Origin: Streptomyces sp. CB02056
Lineage (GTDB): Bacteria; Actinomycetota; Actinomycetes; Streptomycetales; Streptomycetaceae
DNA: 64,000 nucleotides
NCBI RefSeq assembly: GCF_001905545.1
Contig: NZ_LIPD01000022.1
Span: forward strand, 60,587 to 124,586
Reading direction: 5' to 3'
Shown here: one piece after another, positions 16,013 to 25,562 of the stretch
Layout of the letters: each line of letters begins with the position of its first letter
How positions within the stretch are numbered: position 1 is the stretch's first letter
Notes under the pieces: generated by a model
Seen by the model: the letters and a program-made list of their open reading frames with translations, nothing else
What the model was told of the DNA's origin: nothing
Database searches by the model: none
Translations under genes and position numbers: made by a program

Positions 16013-16030
16013 TGGGAGATCGATCTCCCA
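16013..16030. promoter_or_regulatory. 18-base palindromic LacI-type operator
   Basis: TGGGAGATCGATCTCCCA is a perfect palindrome with a central CG, the usual form of LacI-family operators. It sits 11 bases upstream of the ribokinase start and 98 bases before the divergent regulator, so both genes could be controlled from it. Confidence 0.75.
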
Positions 16031-16127
16031 CACTGTGGACCAGGCCCCCGGAACCGTCAAGTACCCTCGTGCTGCGTATTCCGCGAGCTCAGCCGAGCCC
16101 GTTCCCGACCGCGAAGGACCGCCCCAC

Positions 16128-17120
16128 GTGACAGCGCCCCGACTCCTCGACGTGGCCGCGGCCGCCGGTGTCTCCCGCGCGACCGCCTCACGCGTCCTGG
16201 CCGGCACCCAGCGCAACGTCGACCCCGAACTCGCCCGCCGCGTCGAGGAGGCCGCCCGGCACCTCGGCTACCGCACCAACCACTCCGCCCGGGCGCTGCG
16301 CACCGGCACCACGGGCACCATCGGCGTGGTCGTCCCCTCGCTCGCCAACCCGTACTTCGTCCAGCTCGCCGACGCCCTCGCCCAGCAAGTCCGCGCCGCC
16401 GGCGGGCAGTTGGTGGTCTCCGACGCCGCCAACGACACCGCCGTCGAGGCCGAGCAGATCGAGACCCTGCTCGGCGGCCGGGTCGACGGGCTGCTCGTCG
16501 TCCCGGTCTCCGCCGGCGCGTCCGGCCCCGCCGTCCGGGCCGCCGCCCAGCGGACCCCGGTCGTCCTGTTCGACCGCTGGGCCACCGGCTCCGGCACCGT
16601 GGCCGTCACCCTCGACAACACCGCCGCGATGCGGCTGCTCCTCGACCACCTCGAAGGCCTCGGCCGCCACCGGATCGCCCTGGTCGCCGCCGACCAGGCG
16701 TCCTCCTCCGGCGCGGAGCGCCTCGCCGCCTTCACCGGGGCCCGCGGCGCCGACGCCACCACCGTCCTGCTGCCCAGCTTCACCACCGACGCCGGGCGCA
16801 CCGCGGGCCGCCGGATCGCCGAGCGGCACGCCGGGATCGACGCCGTGGTCTGCGGGGCGGACGTCCTCGCGGTCGGGCTGGTCAGCACCCTGCAGCGCTC
16901 GGCGATCCCCGTCCCCGGCCGGATCGCCGTCACCGGCTTCGACGACACCGAGATGCTCGAACTCCTCGACCCGCCCATCACCTCGATCCGCCACCCGCTC
17001 ACCGCCATGGCCGAGCGCGCCCTGACCCTCCTTCAGTCCCCGGCCCGTGAACGGTCGGAGCGGGTGGAGCGCTTCGCGCCGCAGCTGGTGGTGCGCTCCT
17101 CCACGGACGCGAACGCCTGA
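16128..17120 (+). CDS. LacI-family transcriptional regulator
   Basis: 330 residues from GTG 16128, with GAAGGA upstream. An in-frame extension back to 16035 would run through the promoter region and is not favoured. The N-terminus RLLDVAAAAGVSRATASRVLAG is the LacI helix-turn-helix, followed by the hinge helix HSARALRTGTTGTIGVVVP and a periplasmic-binding-protein-like sensor (VDGLLVVPVS, GFDDTEMLELLDPPITSIRHP). Divergent from the ribokinase gene with a perfect palindrome between, it is probably a local repressor released by a sugar or sugar phosphate. It may also regulate the downstream flavin genes if they share the transcript. Confidence 0.92.
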   Translation: MTAPRLLDVAAAAGVSRATASRVLAGTQRNVDPELARRVEEAARHLGYRTNHSARALRTGTTGTIGVVVPSLANPYFVQLADALAQQVRAAGGQLVVSDAANDTAVEAEQIETLLGGRVDGLLVVPVSAGASGPAVRAAAQRTPVVLFDRWATGSGTVAVTLDNTAAMRLLLDHLEGLGRHRIALVAADQASSSGAERLAAFTGARGADATTVLLPSFTTDAGRTAGRRIAERHAGIDAVVCGADVLAVGLVSTLQRSAIPVPGRIAVTGFDDTEMLELLDPPITSIRHPLTAMAERALTLLQSPARERSERVERFAPQLVVRSSTDANA

Positions 17121-17125
17121 GCGGG

Positions 17126-17172
17126 CGAGGGGCGGCCCCGGTGTGCGGCGCGCACCCCGGGGCCGCCCCTCG
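17126..17172. terminator. Bidirectional terminator between lacI-type and MFS genes
   Basis: A 16-base perfect inverted repeat (17126-17141 with 17157-17172) continues after one mismatch with five more pairs (GTGCG/CGCAC). It lies between convergent genes. Confidence 0.85.
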
Positions 17173-17207
17173 GCGAACCGCTCCGGCCTTCGACCGGGCG
17201 GGACCCT

Positions 17208-18554
17208 TCAGGCCTTCCGCCGCACCGCGATGACGGCCGCGCCCAGCACGCAGGCGACGGCCGCGGTGACGTAGGCGAGGTGGTAGCCGCCGAGCTGGTC
17301 CGAGCTGGTCCCCGCGACCAGGACCATCACCGCCACGCCCGCGCTGGCGCCGATCTGCTGCGTCACGACGTTCACCGCGCCCGCGACGGCGTGCTGCTGC
17401 TCCGGGACGCCGGAGAGCCCGGCCGTGGTCATCGAGGGGAAGTTCAGCCCCTGGCCGATGCCGCTGACCACCAGGCCGGGCAGCACGTGCAGCACGTAGT
17501 TCCCGTCCTGCGGCGTGCCCAGCCACAGCCCGGTGCCGACGCCGATCAGGACCAGGCCGACGGCCATCAGCGTCCGCGGGGAGTACGTGGCCAGCAGCCG
17601 GCCGGTGACGAAGTTGGCGGTGAGGAACACCGCCAGGGACATCGGCACCAGCGCCAGGCCGGACTCGGAGGGCGAGTAGTGCAGCATCCCCTGGAGGTAC
17701 AGCGGGGCGAAGAACAGCATCCCGATCGAGCCCGTGTACTGGAGGAACGCCGACAGGCTCGCGTCCCGCACCGAGGCGATCCGGAAGAGGCCGAGCGGGA
17801 GCACCGGGTCGGCGGTGCGGTGCTCCCGGACGACGAACAGCACCAGGGAGACCGCCGCGGCGGCCAGGACGGTCCACGCCGTCGCGCCGCTGCTGCTCAC
17901 GCCGACCACGAGCAGGGTGAGGCCGAGGGTGCCGGTGATCGCGCCGGGCAGGTCCAGCCGGCCGCGGTGACCGGCGCCGTCGGGCAGTCCGACGCGGGTC
18001 GCGGCCAGCACGCCGACCCCGATCAGCACCGAGAACCAGAGCACCGAACGCCAGCCGAAGAACTGGGTCAGGACGCCGCCCAGCAGCACTCCGCCGCTGA
18101 AGCTCACGGCGCCGACGGCCGTGTACACGCTGATCGCCCGGTTGCGGGCCGGGCCGACCGGGAAGAGCGCGGTGAGCAGGCCCAGCGCGGCCGGCCCCGA
18201 CAGGGCGGCGCCGATGCCCTGGACGGCGCGCGCGCCCAGCAGCGTCACGGTGTTCGGGGCCACCGCCCCGACCAGCGCGGACACGGTGAACAGGGCGACG
18301 CCGACCTCGAACACCCGCCGCCGCCCGAGGACGTCGGCCAGCCGGCCGCCCACCAGCAGGAAGCCGGCGAAGGTGACGGCGTAGGCGGTCATCACCCACT
18401 GGAGCGTGGTCTCCCCCAGGTCGAAGCGCTCTCCGACGGACGGCAGGGCGGCGTTGAGCACGCCGAGACCGCTCACGTCCAGGGCGAACGCCCCGGCCAG
18501 CACGCCGAGCGCCAGCCCCGGCCGGCGGGCCGACTCGACCACGGTGGCGGTCAT
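17208..18554 (-). CDS. MFS drug exporter, DHA2 (14-helix) family
   Basis: 448 residues from ATG 18554. Motif A, GGRLADVLGRRR, follows helix 2, and the exporter-specific motif C region (GAVSFSGGVLLGGVLTQFFGWRSVLWF) is present. The length and the central helices fit 14-helix drug:proton antiporters. It is divergent from the PKS/NRPS cluster across a 954-base region, so it may export that product and give self-resistance. This is inferred from location only. No adjacent TetR or MarR regulator is visible. Confidence 0.9.
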   Translation of the reverse strand: MTATVVESARRPGLALGVLAGAFALDVSGLGVLNAALPSVGERFDLGETTLQWVMTAYAVTFAGFLLVGGRLADVLGRRRVFEVGVALFTVSALVGAVAPNTVTLLGARAVQGIGAALSGPAALGLLTALFPVGPARNRAISVYTAVGAVSFSGGVLLGGVLTQFFGWRSVLWFSVLIGVGVLAATRVGLPDGAGHRGRLDLPGAITGTLGLTLLVVGVSSSGATAWTVLAAAAVSLVLFVVREHRTADPVLPLGLFRIASVRDASLSAFLQYTGSIGMLFFAPLYLQGMLHYSPSESGLALVPMSLAVFLTANFVTGRLLATYSPRTLMAVGLVLIGVGTGLWLGTPQDGNYVLHVLPGLVVSGIGQGLNFPSMTTAGLSGVPEQQHAVAGAVNVVTQQIGASAGVAVMVLVAGTSSDQLGGYHLAYVTAAVACVLGAAVIAVRRKA

Positions 18555-19508
18555 GCGGGCCCGCCCGGGAGCTCGCGGCCGAGCGCACGGCGCCGCGGGA
18601 GGGACCTTACTAAGGAGCTGTCGGCACTGGCTGACGATGCATCAAGATTCTCAACTGCCATGCGGTCAGCTTGCATTGATCGCTCATCCGCTGTCCACCC
18701 CGCCCGGCGCGCATGGTACCGGCAGTCGGCCCTTCCCCAGGTCATTCGATTTCCGTCGACCTCTACCCGACGGCGGCACCCATCACACATTCGTACATCT
18801 GTTGCATCGAGGAGATCGAATCGGACACTTTGTCGATCAAATCCCGCCAGCGCTTCATCCGGCCGTCGAAATACGCGATCCTTGAATCGATGAACGCGTA
18901 GTCGACACATCTCTCCGCACCCCGAGGGCGGATGAACATACCCGCGCTGCGGAATTCTCAGCAGCGGAAGTGGCCGGCAGCCCGACCGGCAGGAGCCGAA
19001 CGCGTCGGCCAGAATTCCACAGTGTGCCGCTGATCAGTGAGCCGCTGAACGGCGACCACTCAAGCACCCCCGAAGACCCGACCCTCACCCCGTCCTGCCG
19101 CGCCGCGCGGTCGGCACCCCGAGTCCTTCCTCCTGTCACGAGAGGAGCAGCGCTGCCCGACCGCACGTCCATGCATGTCATGTACAGACCTACTACCATG
19201 CCGGCAGGCTGACCGGCGCTGCCCCGACGCCGCCCACCCTCCACTCCGCCCCGCCCCGCTTTTCGTTCGCTCCACCGGATTTCCCGTTCACTTCACCGGA
19301 CTTCCCGTTCACGTCGAGCGCGAACTCCGGAAACACCGGCACCGTCCGCACGCCGCCCCGCCGATTCCGCGACGGCCCCCGGCGCGGAGGACGGATCCCG
19401 CCGTGCCCCGCCCCCCTGTTCCCGGCTGCCCTGAAATCGGCGTCCCCCCCGACCGGCCGGCCGCGAAGCCCCGTCCTCCATTCCATCCGCCCTGCTGAGG
19501 GAGTCGCC
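18555..19508. other. 954-base region between the MFS exporter and the biosynthetic cluster
   Basis: Much less GC-rich than its surroundings, especially 18600-18900. Short ORFs here (for example 62 codons on plus at 18713 and 119 on minus at 18551) lack codon bias, ribosome sites and any recognisable motif. It probably contains divergent promoters and long leaders. GGAATTC (18951) and GAATTCC (19012) are distant inverted arms of unknown meaning. No regulator gene is found in this region or within the cluster. Confidence 0.55.
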
Positions 19509-22500
19509 ATGCCCCACGAGCGCGCAGCGCGAGACATCACCGACGTCACGGATTTCCTGCTGTCCCGCTTCGCCGAGCTGTCGGACGTGTCCGCGGCCTC
19601 GGTGGACCTCCGGGCGCCCATGCACCGGTACGGGCTGGACTCGTTGAAGTCGGTGAACCTCGCGGCCTCCCTGTCCGAGTACCTCGGCTGGCAGGTCCCG
19701 GCCACCTGGATGTGGCAGTACCCGACCCTGGACGGACTGGCCCGCGCCCTCGTCGACGGCCCCCGCTCCGCCGGGCCCGCCCCCGGCGCCGAGCGCCGCA
19801 AGCCCGCGCACGAGCCGGTCGCGGTCGTGGGCATCGGCTGCCGCTTCCCCGGCGGACCGGACCCGTCCTCGTTCTGGCGGCTGCTGGTCGAGGGCGGCGA
19901 CGCCGTCGGACCGGTGCCGGCCGCCCGCCGCGAGCTGCTGGGCGACCGGGTGCGCTGGGGCGGGTTCATCGACGGCATCGACCGGTTCGACCCGCTGTTC
20001 TTCGGCATCTCGCCCCGCGAGGCCGTCCAGATGGACCCTCAGCAGCGCCTCGTCCTGGAGCTGTGCTGGGAGGCGCTGGAGGACGCGGGCATCGCGCCGC
20101 ACAGCCTCGTCGGCAGCGACACCGGCGTGTTCATGGCCTCCTGCTGGAACGACTACGCCGCGCTGGCGCACTACCGCGGCCCCGACGCCCAGATCACCCC
20201 GCACACCGCGACCGGCATCCACGACGGCATCATCGCCAACCGCGTCTCCTACGTCCTCGGCCTCCAGGGCCCCAGCATGGCGATCGACGCCGCCTGCGCC
20301 GGATCCCTGGTCTCGGTGCACGTCGGGTGCCAGTCGATCCAGCTGGGCGAGAGCGACCTGGTGCTGGCCGGCGGCGTCAACCTCAGCTTCGTCCCCGACT
20401 ACTACACCGCCATGGACCAGCTGGGCGCGATCTCCCCCGACGGCCGCTGCAAGACCTTCGACGCCCGGGCCAACGGCACCACCCGCGGCGAGGGCGCCGG
20501 CGTCGTCGTGCTCGCCCCGCTGAGCGTGGCACTGGAGCGCGACCTGCCGGTGTACTGCCTCATCAAGGGCAGCTCCTCCAACAACGACGGTCCCAGCAAC
20601 GGGATGACGGCGCCCAACCCGCAGGCGCAGGAGAAGATGCTCCGCACCGCGTACCAGCGGGCGGGCATCGCCCCGGACCTCGTGGACTACATCGAGTGCC
20701 ACGGCACCGCGACGCCCCTCGGCGACCCGATCGAGGCCAACGCCGTCGGCGCGGTCCTGGGCGGCGCCGACCGCGCGGCTCCGCTGAGGATCGGCTCCGT
20801 CAAGTCCAACGTCGGGCACCTGGAGGCGGCGGCCGGCATCGTCGGCCTGGCCAAGCTCGCGCTGTCGATGCGCAACGGCGTCCTGCCGCCGAGCCTGCAC
20901 TACAGCGCGCCCAACCCGCAGATCCTGTTCGACGCGTACAACCTCACCGTCCAGGACCGGCTGACGCCGTGGCCGCGCCGCTCCGACGCCCGCCGGGGCG
21001 GCGTCAGCTCCTTCGGCTTCGGCGGCGCGATCTGCCACATCGCCGTCGAGGAACTGCCGCGCCCCGAGGCCTCGCTGCTGCTGCTGGCCGCGGACTCCCC
21101 CGCGGAGCTGGCCGAGCGGGCCCTGGAGTCGCGGGACGCGACCGACCTGCGCGCGCTCTGCCGCCGCACGCCCGGCGACGGCCCGTTCCGGCTCGCGGCC
21201 ACCGCCCGCGACATGGCCGAACTCCGCAGCAGCCTGGACGCCTTCGCCGCCGGAACCACGGCCCCCGGCCTGAGCGTCGGGGAGGTCGGGGAGCGGCCCG
21301 GCCGGCCGCGGGTGGCGTTCCTGTTCTCCGGCAACGGCTCGCAGTGGGTCGGCATGGGCCGCCAACTGCTCGCCGGCCGACCCGTGTTCCGCCGCTCCAT
21401 GACGAGGTCCGACCGGCGGATGCGGGAGCTGCTGGGCTTCTCGCTCGTGGAACAGCTGATGGACCCCGACGGCCGCCTCGACGACATGGACGTCTTCCAG
21501 CCGCTGCTGTTCTCCCTCCAGGTCGCGCTGGCCGAGACCTGGCGCTCGCTGGGCGTGGAGCCGGACGTCGTGGTGGGGCAGAGCGTCGGCGAGTTCGCCG
21601 CCGCGCACATCGCCGGCGCGCTCGACTTCGAGGACGCCTCCCGGCTGGCCGCCCACCACGGCCGGCTCCTCCAGCAGCTGGCCGTCGGCCGCGGCGAGGG
21701 CATCGTGGTGATGACCCCCGCGGACGAGGTCCGGCCGCACCTGACCGGCGGGCTCACCCTCTCCGGCCACAACGGCCTGAGCTCCACCCTGGTCACCGGC
21801 ACCCCGCAGGAGATCGACGACCTCGTCCGGCGGCTGACCGACGCCGGCGTCGTCAACCACCGGGTGCGGATGGGCCACGCCCCGCACTCGCCGCTGGTCG
21901 ACCACGTCCTCGCCCCGCTGAAGGCCGAGCTGGACGGCATCAGGCCGCGCACCGCCCGCGTCCCGATGATCTCGACGGTCACCGGCGAGCCGGTCGACGG
22001 CGCGGAGCTCGGGCCGGACTACTGGGCGGACAACCTGCGCCGGGAGATCCGGGTGGTCGACGCCCTGACCAGGCTGCGCGACCACGACGTCGACGCGGTG
22101 GTCGAGCTCAGCCCCCACCCCCTGCTGCTCAAGTCGGTGTCGGAGATCCTGCCGGCCGTCACCACCCTGCCCTCGCTGCGGCGCGGCGCCGACGAGGCCG
22201 CCACCCTGCTCGGCTCGCTCGGCGCCCTCTACGCGGCCGGACTCCCCGTCGCCGCCCACCCCTTCCTCGCGGGCGACCGCGGACGGCACGCCGTACCGGG
22301 CGGCGGCGAGGCCGCGGCGGCCGACCGGGTGCACCTGGTCCCCGTCACGGCCCGGACCGCGGACGCGCTGGCCGACACCTGCCGCGCGCTGTCCAACCAC
22401 GTCGAACGCGACCCGGCCCTGCGGGTCTCCGACCTCGCCTACACCCTCGCCGCCCGACGCACCCACCACGCCCACCGGATCGCCCTGTTCGCCCGCGACC

Positions 22501-25500
22501 GGCAGGACGTCCTGGACGGGCTCGCCCGGATCGCCGACGGCCGGCCGCACCCCGACGTCGTCACCGGCACGGTCTCCGGCACCGCCGACCGGCGGGTGGC
22601 GCTGGTGTTCTCCGGCACCGGCACCCACTGGGCCGGCATGGGCCGCGAACTGCTGCGCTCGCACGCCGGCTTCCGGCAGTGGATGCACGCCTGCGACGAC
22701 GCCGTGCGCGCGGCCGGCGGCGGCTCGGTGCTCGACCGGCTCACCGCCCCGGACGGGCAGGCCCGGTACGAGGAACTGGACGTCCAGCAGCCGGTGCTGT
22801 TCGCCCTCCAGGTCTCGCTGGCGAAGGTCTGGCTCGGACTCGGCGTCGAGCCGGCCGCCGTGGTCGGGCACAGCCTGGGCGAGGTCGCGGCCGCCTGCGT
22901 GGCCGGCGCGCTGTCCCTGGAGGACGCCGCCAGGGTCGTGGTCGCCCGCTCGCAGCTGCTCGAACACGAGGCCGCCGCGGGCGCGATGCTCTCGGTCGAC
23001 CTGCCGGAGCCGGAGCTGCTGCCCCGGCTCGCCGCCTACGCGGGGCAGGCGGCCGTCGCGGCGGTCAACAGCCCCACCAGCACGGTGGTCTCCGGCCCGC
23101 GCGAGGCCCTCGACGCCCTGGCGGCCGACCTCGGCCGGGACGGGATCCCGGCTCGGCGGCTCCGGGTCGAACGGCCGATGCACAGCCCCGGCATGGACGC
23201 GCTGACCGGCCCGCTGCGTGAGCGTCTCAAGGACATCGCCCCGCTGGCGCCCGGCCTCGACTTCCACTCCACCGCCCTGGCCGGCGCGGTGAACCCGGTC
23301 GTCGACGCCGACTACTGGGTGCGCAACCTGCGCGACCGGGTCCGGTTCGCCGAGGCGACCGCCGCGCTCGTCGACCGGGGCGTCTCCACCTTCATCGAGA
23401 TCGGCCCGCACGAGACGCTGCGCGGCGCGGTCGAGGAGACCGGACTGTCCCGGGGCGTCCGGGTGCACGCGGTCAACTCGATGCGGCGCGGGGAGAGCGA
23501 CCTCCGCTGCCTGCTGGGCGCCGCCGCCGAACTGTTCGTCAGGGGCCTGCCGCTGACCTTCGACCCGCTGTTCGGCGACGACGTCGAGGTGGTGGAGACC
23601 CCGCTCGTCCAGTGGCAGAAGGAGCGCTACTGGATCGACTCCGAGCCCCGCCGCGAGCCCGCCCCGGTCGCGGCCGCCGCCGTCGCCGCCGTCGCCGCCG
23701 TCGCCGAACCGGTCGCGGCGCGGCCAGCGCAGGCCACGGTGGCGGAGCGGCCGGTGGCGGAGGTCGTCCTCGCCGAACTCGCCGACGCGCTGGGCGTACC
23801 GGCGGGCCGGTTCGACGCCGGCGCCGGCCTGCGCGACTTCGGCCTCGACTCGATGCTCGCGATCCGCCTCGTCAACCGGATGCAGGCGGTCCTCGGGCAC
23901 CGGGTCTCGCCGGTGGTGTTCCTGGACGGGCGCTCCATCGCCGAGGTGGTCGGCCACTTCGTCGGGCTCGCCGACGGACCGGCCGCTCCCGCCCCGCAGC
24001 CGCCCCAGGCGGTCCAGGCGCCCCAGGCGGTCCAGGCCGTCCAGGCCGTCCAGGCGCCCACGCCCAAGCCCGAGCCTGCGCGGTCCTTCCTGGAGGACCT
24101 GTCCGAACTGGACGCCGAGGAGCTGCTGGAGGAGCTGGACGCGCGCGGCCTGCTGGAGGCCACCGACGCGCCGGCGCCGGAGCAGCTGCGCGCCGAAGGC
24201 CTCGGCCTCGAACTGGCGCCGGCCTCGCACGGCCAGGCCTCGCTCTGGTTCATGCAGATGATCGCGCCGGACGCCGTGCCCTACAACTACATGGTGACCG
24301 CCCGGATCCGGACGGCGGTCGACGAGGACGCCCTGGAGCGCGCCGTCCTGGCCGTGCTCGACCGGCACCCCGCGCTGCGCACCCTCTACGTGGAGGCGGG
24401 CGGCCGCCCGTACCAGGTCGTCCTGGACGAGCCGGTGTACGAGTTCCTCGTGGTGGACACCGCCGACCTGGACGACGAGGAGGCCCGCGAGGAACTGGCC
24501 CGGTACGGGCACGAGCCGCTGGACATGGACAACGGTCCGCTGGTGCGGGTCGTCCTGATGCGGCGCGGCCCGTCCGACCACTTCCTGATGGTGCTGGTCC
24601 ACCACATCGCCTCGGACGCGGCCTCGGCCGACATCATGATCCGCGAGCTCCAGGAGTTCTACGAGGGCGCCGACCCGGCCGGCCGCACGCCGGTCGCCCC
24701 GTACACCGAGTTCGTCGAGTGGGAGCGGCAGTGGCTGGCCGGGCCGGCCGCGGAGGCGGCGCTGGACTGGTGGTCGGAGAAGCTCGCCGACCCGCCCGCC
24801 CACCTGGACCTGTCCAGCAAGGAGCGGCCGCCGGGCGTCACCTACGAGGGCCGCGACCTCGCGTTCCGCTGGAGCACCGAGGAGACCCGCCTGCTGCGGG
24901 AGTTCGCGGTGCGCGAGGGCGTGTCGATCAGCACCGTCGTGCTGGCCGGGTTCTTCGCCACGCTCAACCGCGCGGCCGGGACGGAGGACTCGGTGCTGGC
25001 CACCGCGATCGCCCAACGGGCCGAGCCCGGCTGGGAGTCCGCGATCGGCTACTACCTCAACACCGTGCTGGTCCGGGCGAACCCCGCCGGGGACCGCAGC
25101 TTCCGCGAGCTGCTGCGCGAGGTCCACGCCTTCTCGCTCGGCCTCCTGGAGCACATGAACTACCCCCTCGACCTGCTGGCCGCCCAGCTGAAGCCGCCGC
25201 GCGCCGAGGGCCGCTCCCCGTGGTTCGACGTGGTGGTGAACTGGCTCTCCTCGGACGCCTTCCCCCGCTCCGTCAAGCTCTTCCACGGCGTCGGCGAGAC
25301 GCTCTCCCCGGACGCCGCGCTGCCGCTCGAACCGCTCCAGGTGCGCAGGCACCTCGCCAAGTTCGACCTGGAGATCTCGATGGCCGACATCGACGGCCGG
25401 GTGGCCGGCCACGTCCAGTTCAAACCGGGCTACCTGGAGAGGCAGACCGTGACGGCCCTGCTCGCGCTGTACCGCACCGTGCTCTTCGACTCGATCGCCC

Positions 25501-25562
25501 GACCCGACCAGGCCCTCGGCGACATCGCGCCGGCCGGCCTCCCCAAGGAGACAGAGCAGTGA
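19509..25562 (+). CDS. Hybrid PKS-NRPS megasynthase: ACP-KS-AT-AT-ACP-C
   Basis: 2017 residues from ATG 19509, with GAGGGAG upstream. Domains in order: ACP (1-85, GLDSL Ser45); KS (~103-525, Cys263, with intact CHGTAT and KSNVGH histidines); AT1 (~600-910, GQSVGE, Ser692); KS-AT-type linker; AT2 (~1027-1330, GHSLGE, Ser1122); ACP (FGLDSM, Ser~1447); and a condensation domain (~1555-2005, HHIASDA at 1698). There are no reductive domains and no thioesterase. Two adjacent cis ATs are unusual. The selectivity motifs read HAPHS in AT1 and RPMHS in AT2, matching neither the malonyl (HAFH) nor the methylmalonyl (YASH) consensus. The C domain should join the polyketide to the aminoacyl-PCP of the next protein, whose GTG overlaps this stop. 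Confidence 0.92.
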   Translation: MPHERAARDITDVTDFLLSRFAELSDVSAASVDLRAPMHRYGLDSLKSVNLAASLSEYLGWQVPATWMWQYPTLDGLARALVDGPRSAGPAPGAERRKPAHEPVAVVGIGCRFPGGPDPSSFWRLLVEGGDAVGPVPAARRELLGDRVRWGGFIDGIDRFDPLFFGISPREAVQMDPQQRLVLELCWEALEDAGIAPHSLVGSDTGVFMASCWNDYAALAHYRGPDAQITPHTATGIHDGIIANRVSYVLGLQGPSMAIDAACAGSLVSVHVGCQSIQLGESDLVLAGGVNLSFVPDYYTAMDQLGAISPDGRCKTFDARANGTTRGEGAGVVVLAPLSVALERDLPVYCLIKGSSSNNDGPSNGMTAPNPQAQEKMLRTAYQRAGIAPDLVDYIECHGTATPLGDPIEANAVGAVLGGADRAAPLRIGSVKSNVGHLEAAAGIVGLAKLALSMRNGVLPPSLHYSAPNPQILFDAYNLTVQDRLTPWPRRSDARRGGVSSFGFGGAICHIAVEELPRPEASLLLLAADSPAELAERALESRDATDLRALCRRTPGDGPFRLAATARDMAELRSSLDAFAAGTTAPGLSVGEVGERPGRPRVAFLFSGNGSQWVGMGRQLLAGRPVFRRSMTRSDRRMRELLGFSLVEQLMDPDGRLDDMDVFQPLLFSLQVALAETWRSLGVEPDVVVGQSVGEFAAAHIAGALDFEDASRLAAHHGRLLQQLAVGRGEGIVVMTPADEVRPHLTGGLTLSGHNGLSSTLVTGTPQEIDDLVRRLTDAGVVNHRVRMGHAPHSPLVDHVLAPLKAELDGIRPRTARVPMISTVTGEPVDGAELGPDYWADNLRREIRVVDALTRLRDHDVDAVVELSPHPLLLKSVSEILPAVTTLPSLRRGADEAATLLGSLGALYAAGLPVAAHPFLAGDRGRHAVPGGGEAAAADRVHLVPVTARTADALADTCRALSNHVERDPALRVSDLAYTLAARRTHHAHRIALFARDRQDVLDGLARIADGRPHPDVVTGTVSGTADRRVALVFSGTGTHWAGMGRELLRSHAGFRQWMHACDDAVRAAGGGSVLDRLTAPDGQARYEELDVQQPVLFALQVSLAKVWLGLGVEPAAVVGHSLGEVAAACVAGALSLEDAARVVVARSQLLEHEAAAGAMLSVDLPEPELLPRLAAYAGQAAVAAVNSPTSTVVSGPREALDALAADLGRDGIPARRLRVERPMHSPGMDALTGPLRERLKDIAPLAPGLDFHSTALAGAVNPVVDADYWVRNLRDRVRFAEATAALVDRGVSTFIEIGPHETLRGAVEETGLSRGVRVHAVNSMRRGESDLRCLLGAAAELFVRGLPLTFDPLFGDDVEVVETPLVQWQKERYWIDSEPRREPAPVAAAAVAAVAAVAEPVAARPAQATVAERPVAEVVLAELADALGVPAGRFDAGAGLRDFGLDSMLAIRLVNRMQAVLGHRVSPVVFLDGRSIAEVVGHFVGLADGPAAPAPQPPQAVQAPQAVQAVQAVQAPTPKPEPARSFLEDLSELDAEELLEELDARGLLEATDAPAPEQLRAEGLGLELAPASHGQASLWFMQMIAPDAVPYNYMVTARIRTAVDEDALERAVLAVLDRHPALRTLYVEAGGRPYQVVLDEPVYEFLVVDTADLDDEEAREELARYGHEPLDMDNGPLVRVVLMRRGPSDHFLMVLVHHIASDAASADIMIRELQEFYEGADPAGRTPVAPYTEFVEWERQWLAGPAAEAALDWWSEKLADPPAHLDLSSKERPPGVTYEGRDLAFRWSTEETRLLREFAVREGVSISTVVLAGFFATLNRAAGTEDSVLATAIAQRAEPGWESAIGYYLNTVLVRANPAGDRSFRELLREVHAFSLGLLEHMNYPLDLLAAQLKPPRAEGRSPWFDVVVNWLSSDAFPRSVKLFHGVGETLSPDAALPLEPLQVRRHLAKFDLEISMADIDGRVAGHVQFKPGYLERQTVTALLALYRTVLFDSIARPDQALGDIAPAGLPKETEQ
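24001..24059 (+). repeat. Repeat encoding a Pro-Gln-Ala-Val linker
   Basis: Tandem copies of a GTCCAGGC-type unit encode QAVQAPQAVQAVQAVQAP between the second ACP and the C domain of the megasynthase. This looks like a flexible interdomain linker expanded by slippage. Confidence 0.75.

Noticed and set aside
18551..18910. 119-codon minus ORF and 62-codon plus ORF between the MFS and PKS genes
   Set aside because: No codon bias, ribosome site or recognisable motif; the region looks like promoter/leader DNA.
18951..19018. GGAATTC/GAATTCC arms as an attachment site or operator
   Set aside because: Seven-base arms 54 bases apart are easily expected by chance; no supporting element nearby.
19293..25412. 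2039-codon minus-strand ORF across the PKS gene
   Set aside because: Shadow of the megasynthase reading frame; the plus strand has clear domain motifs throughout.
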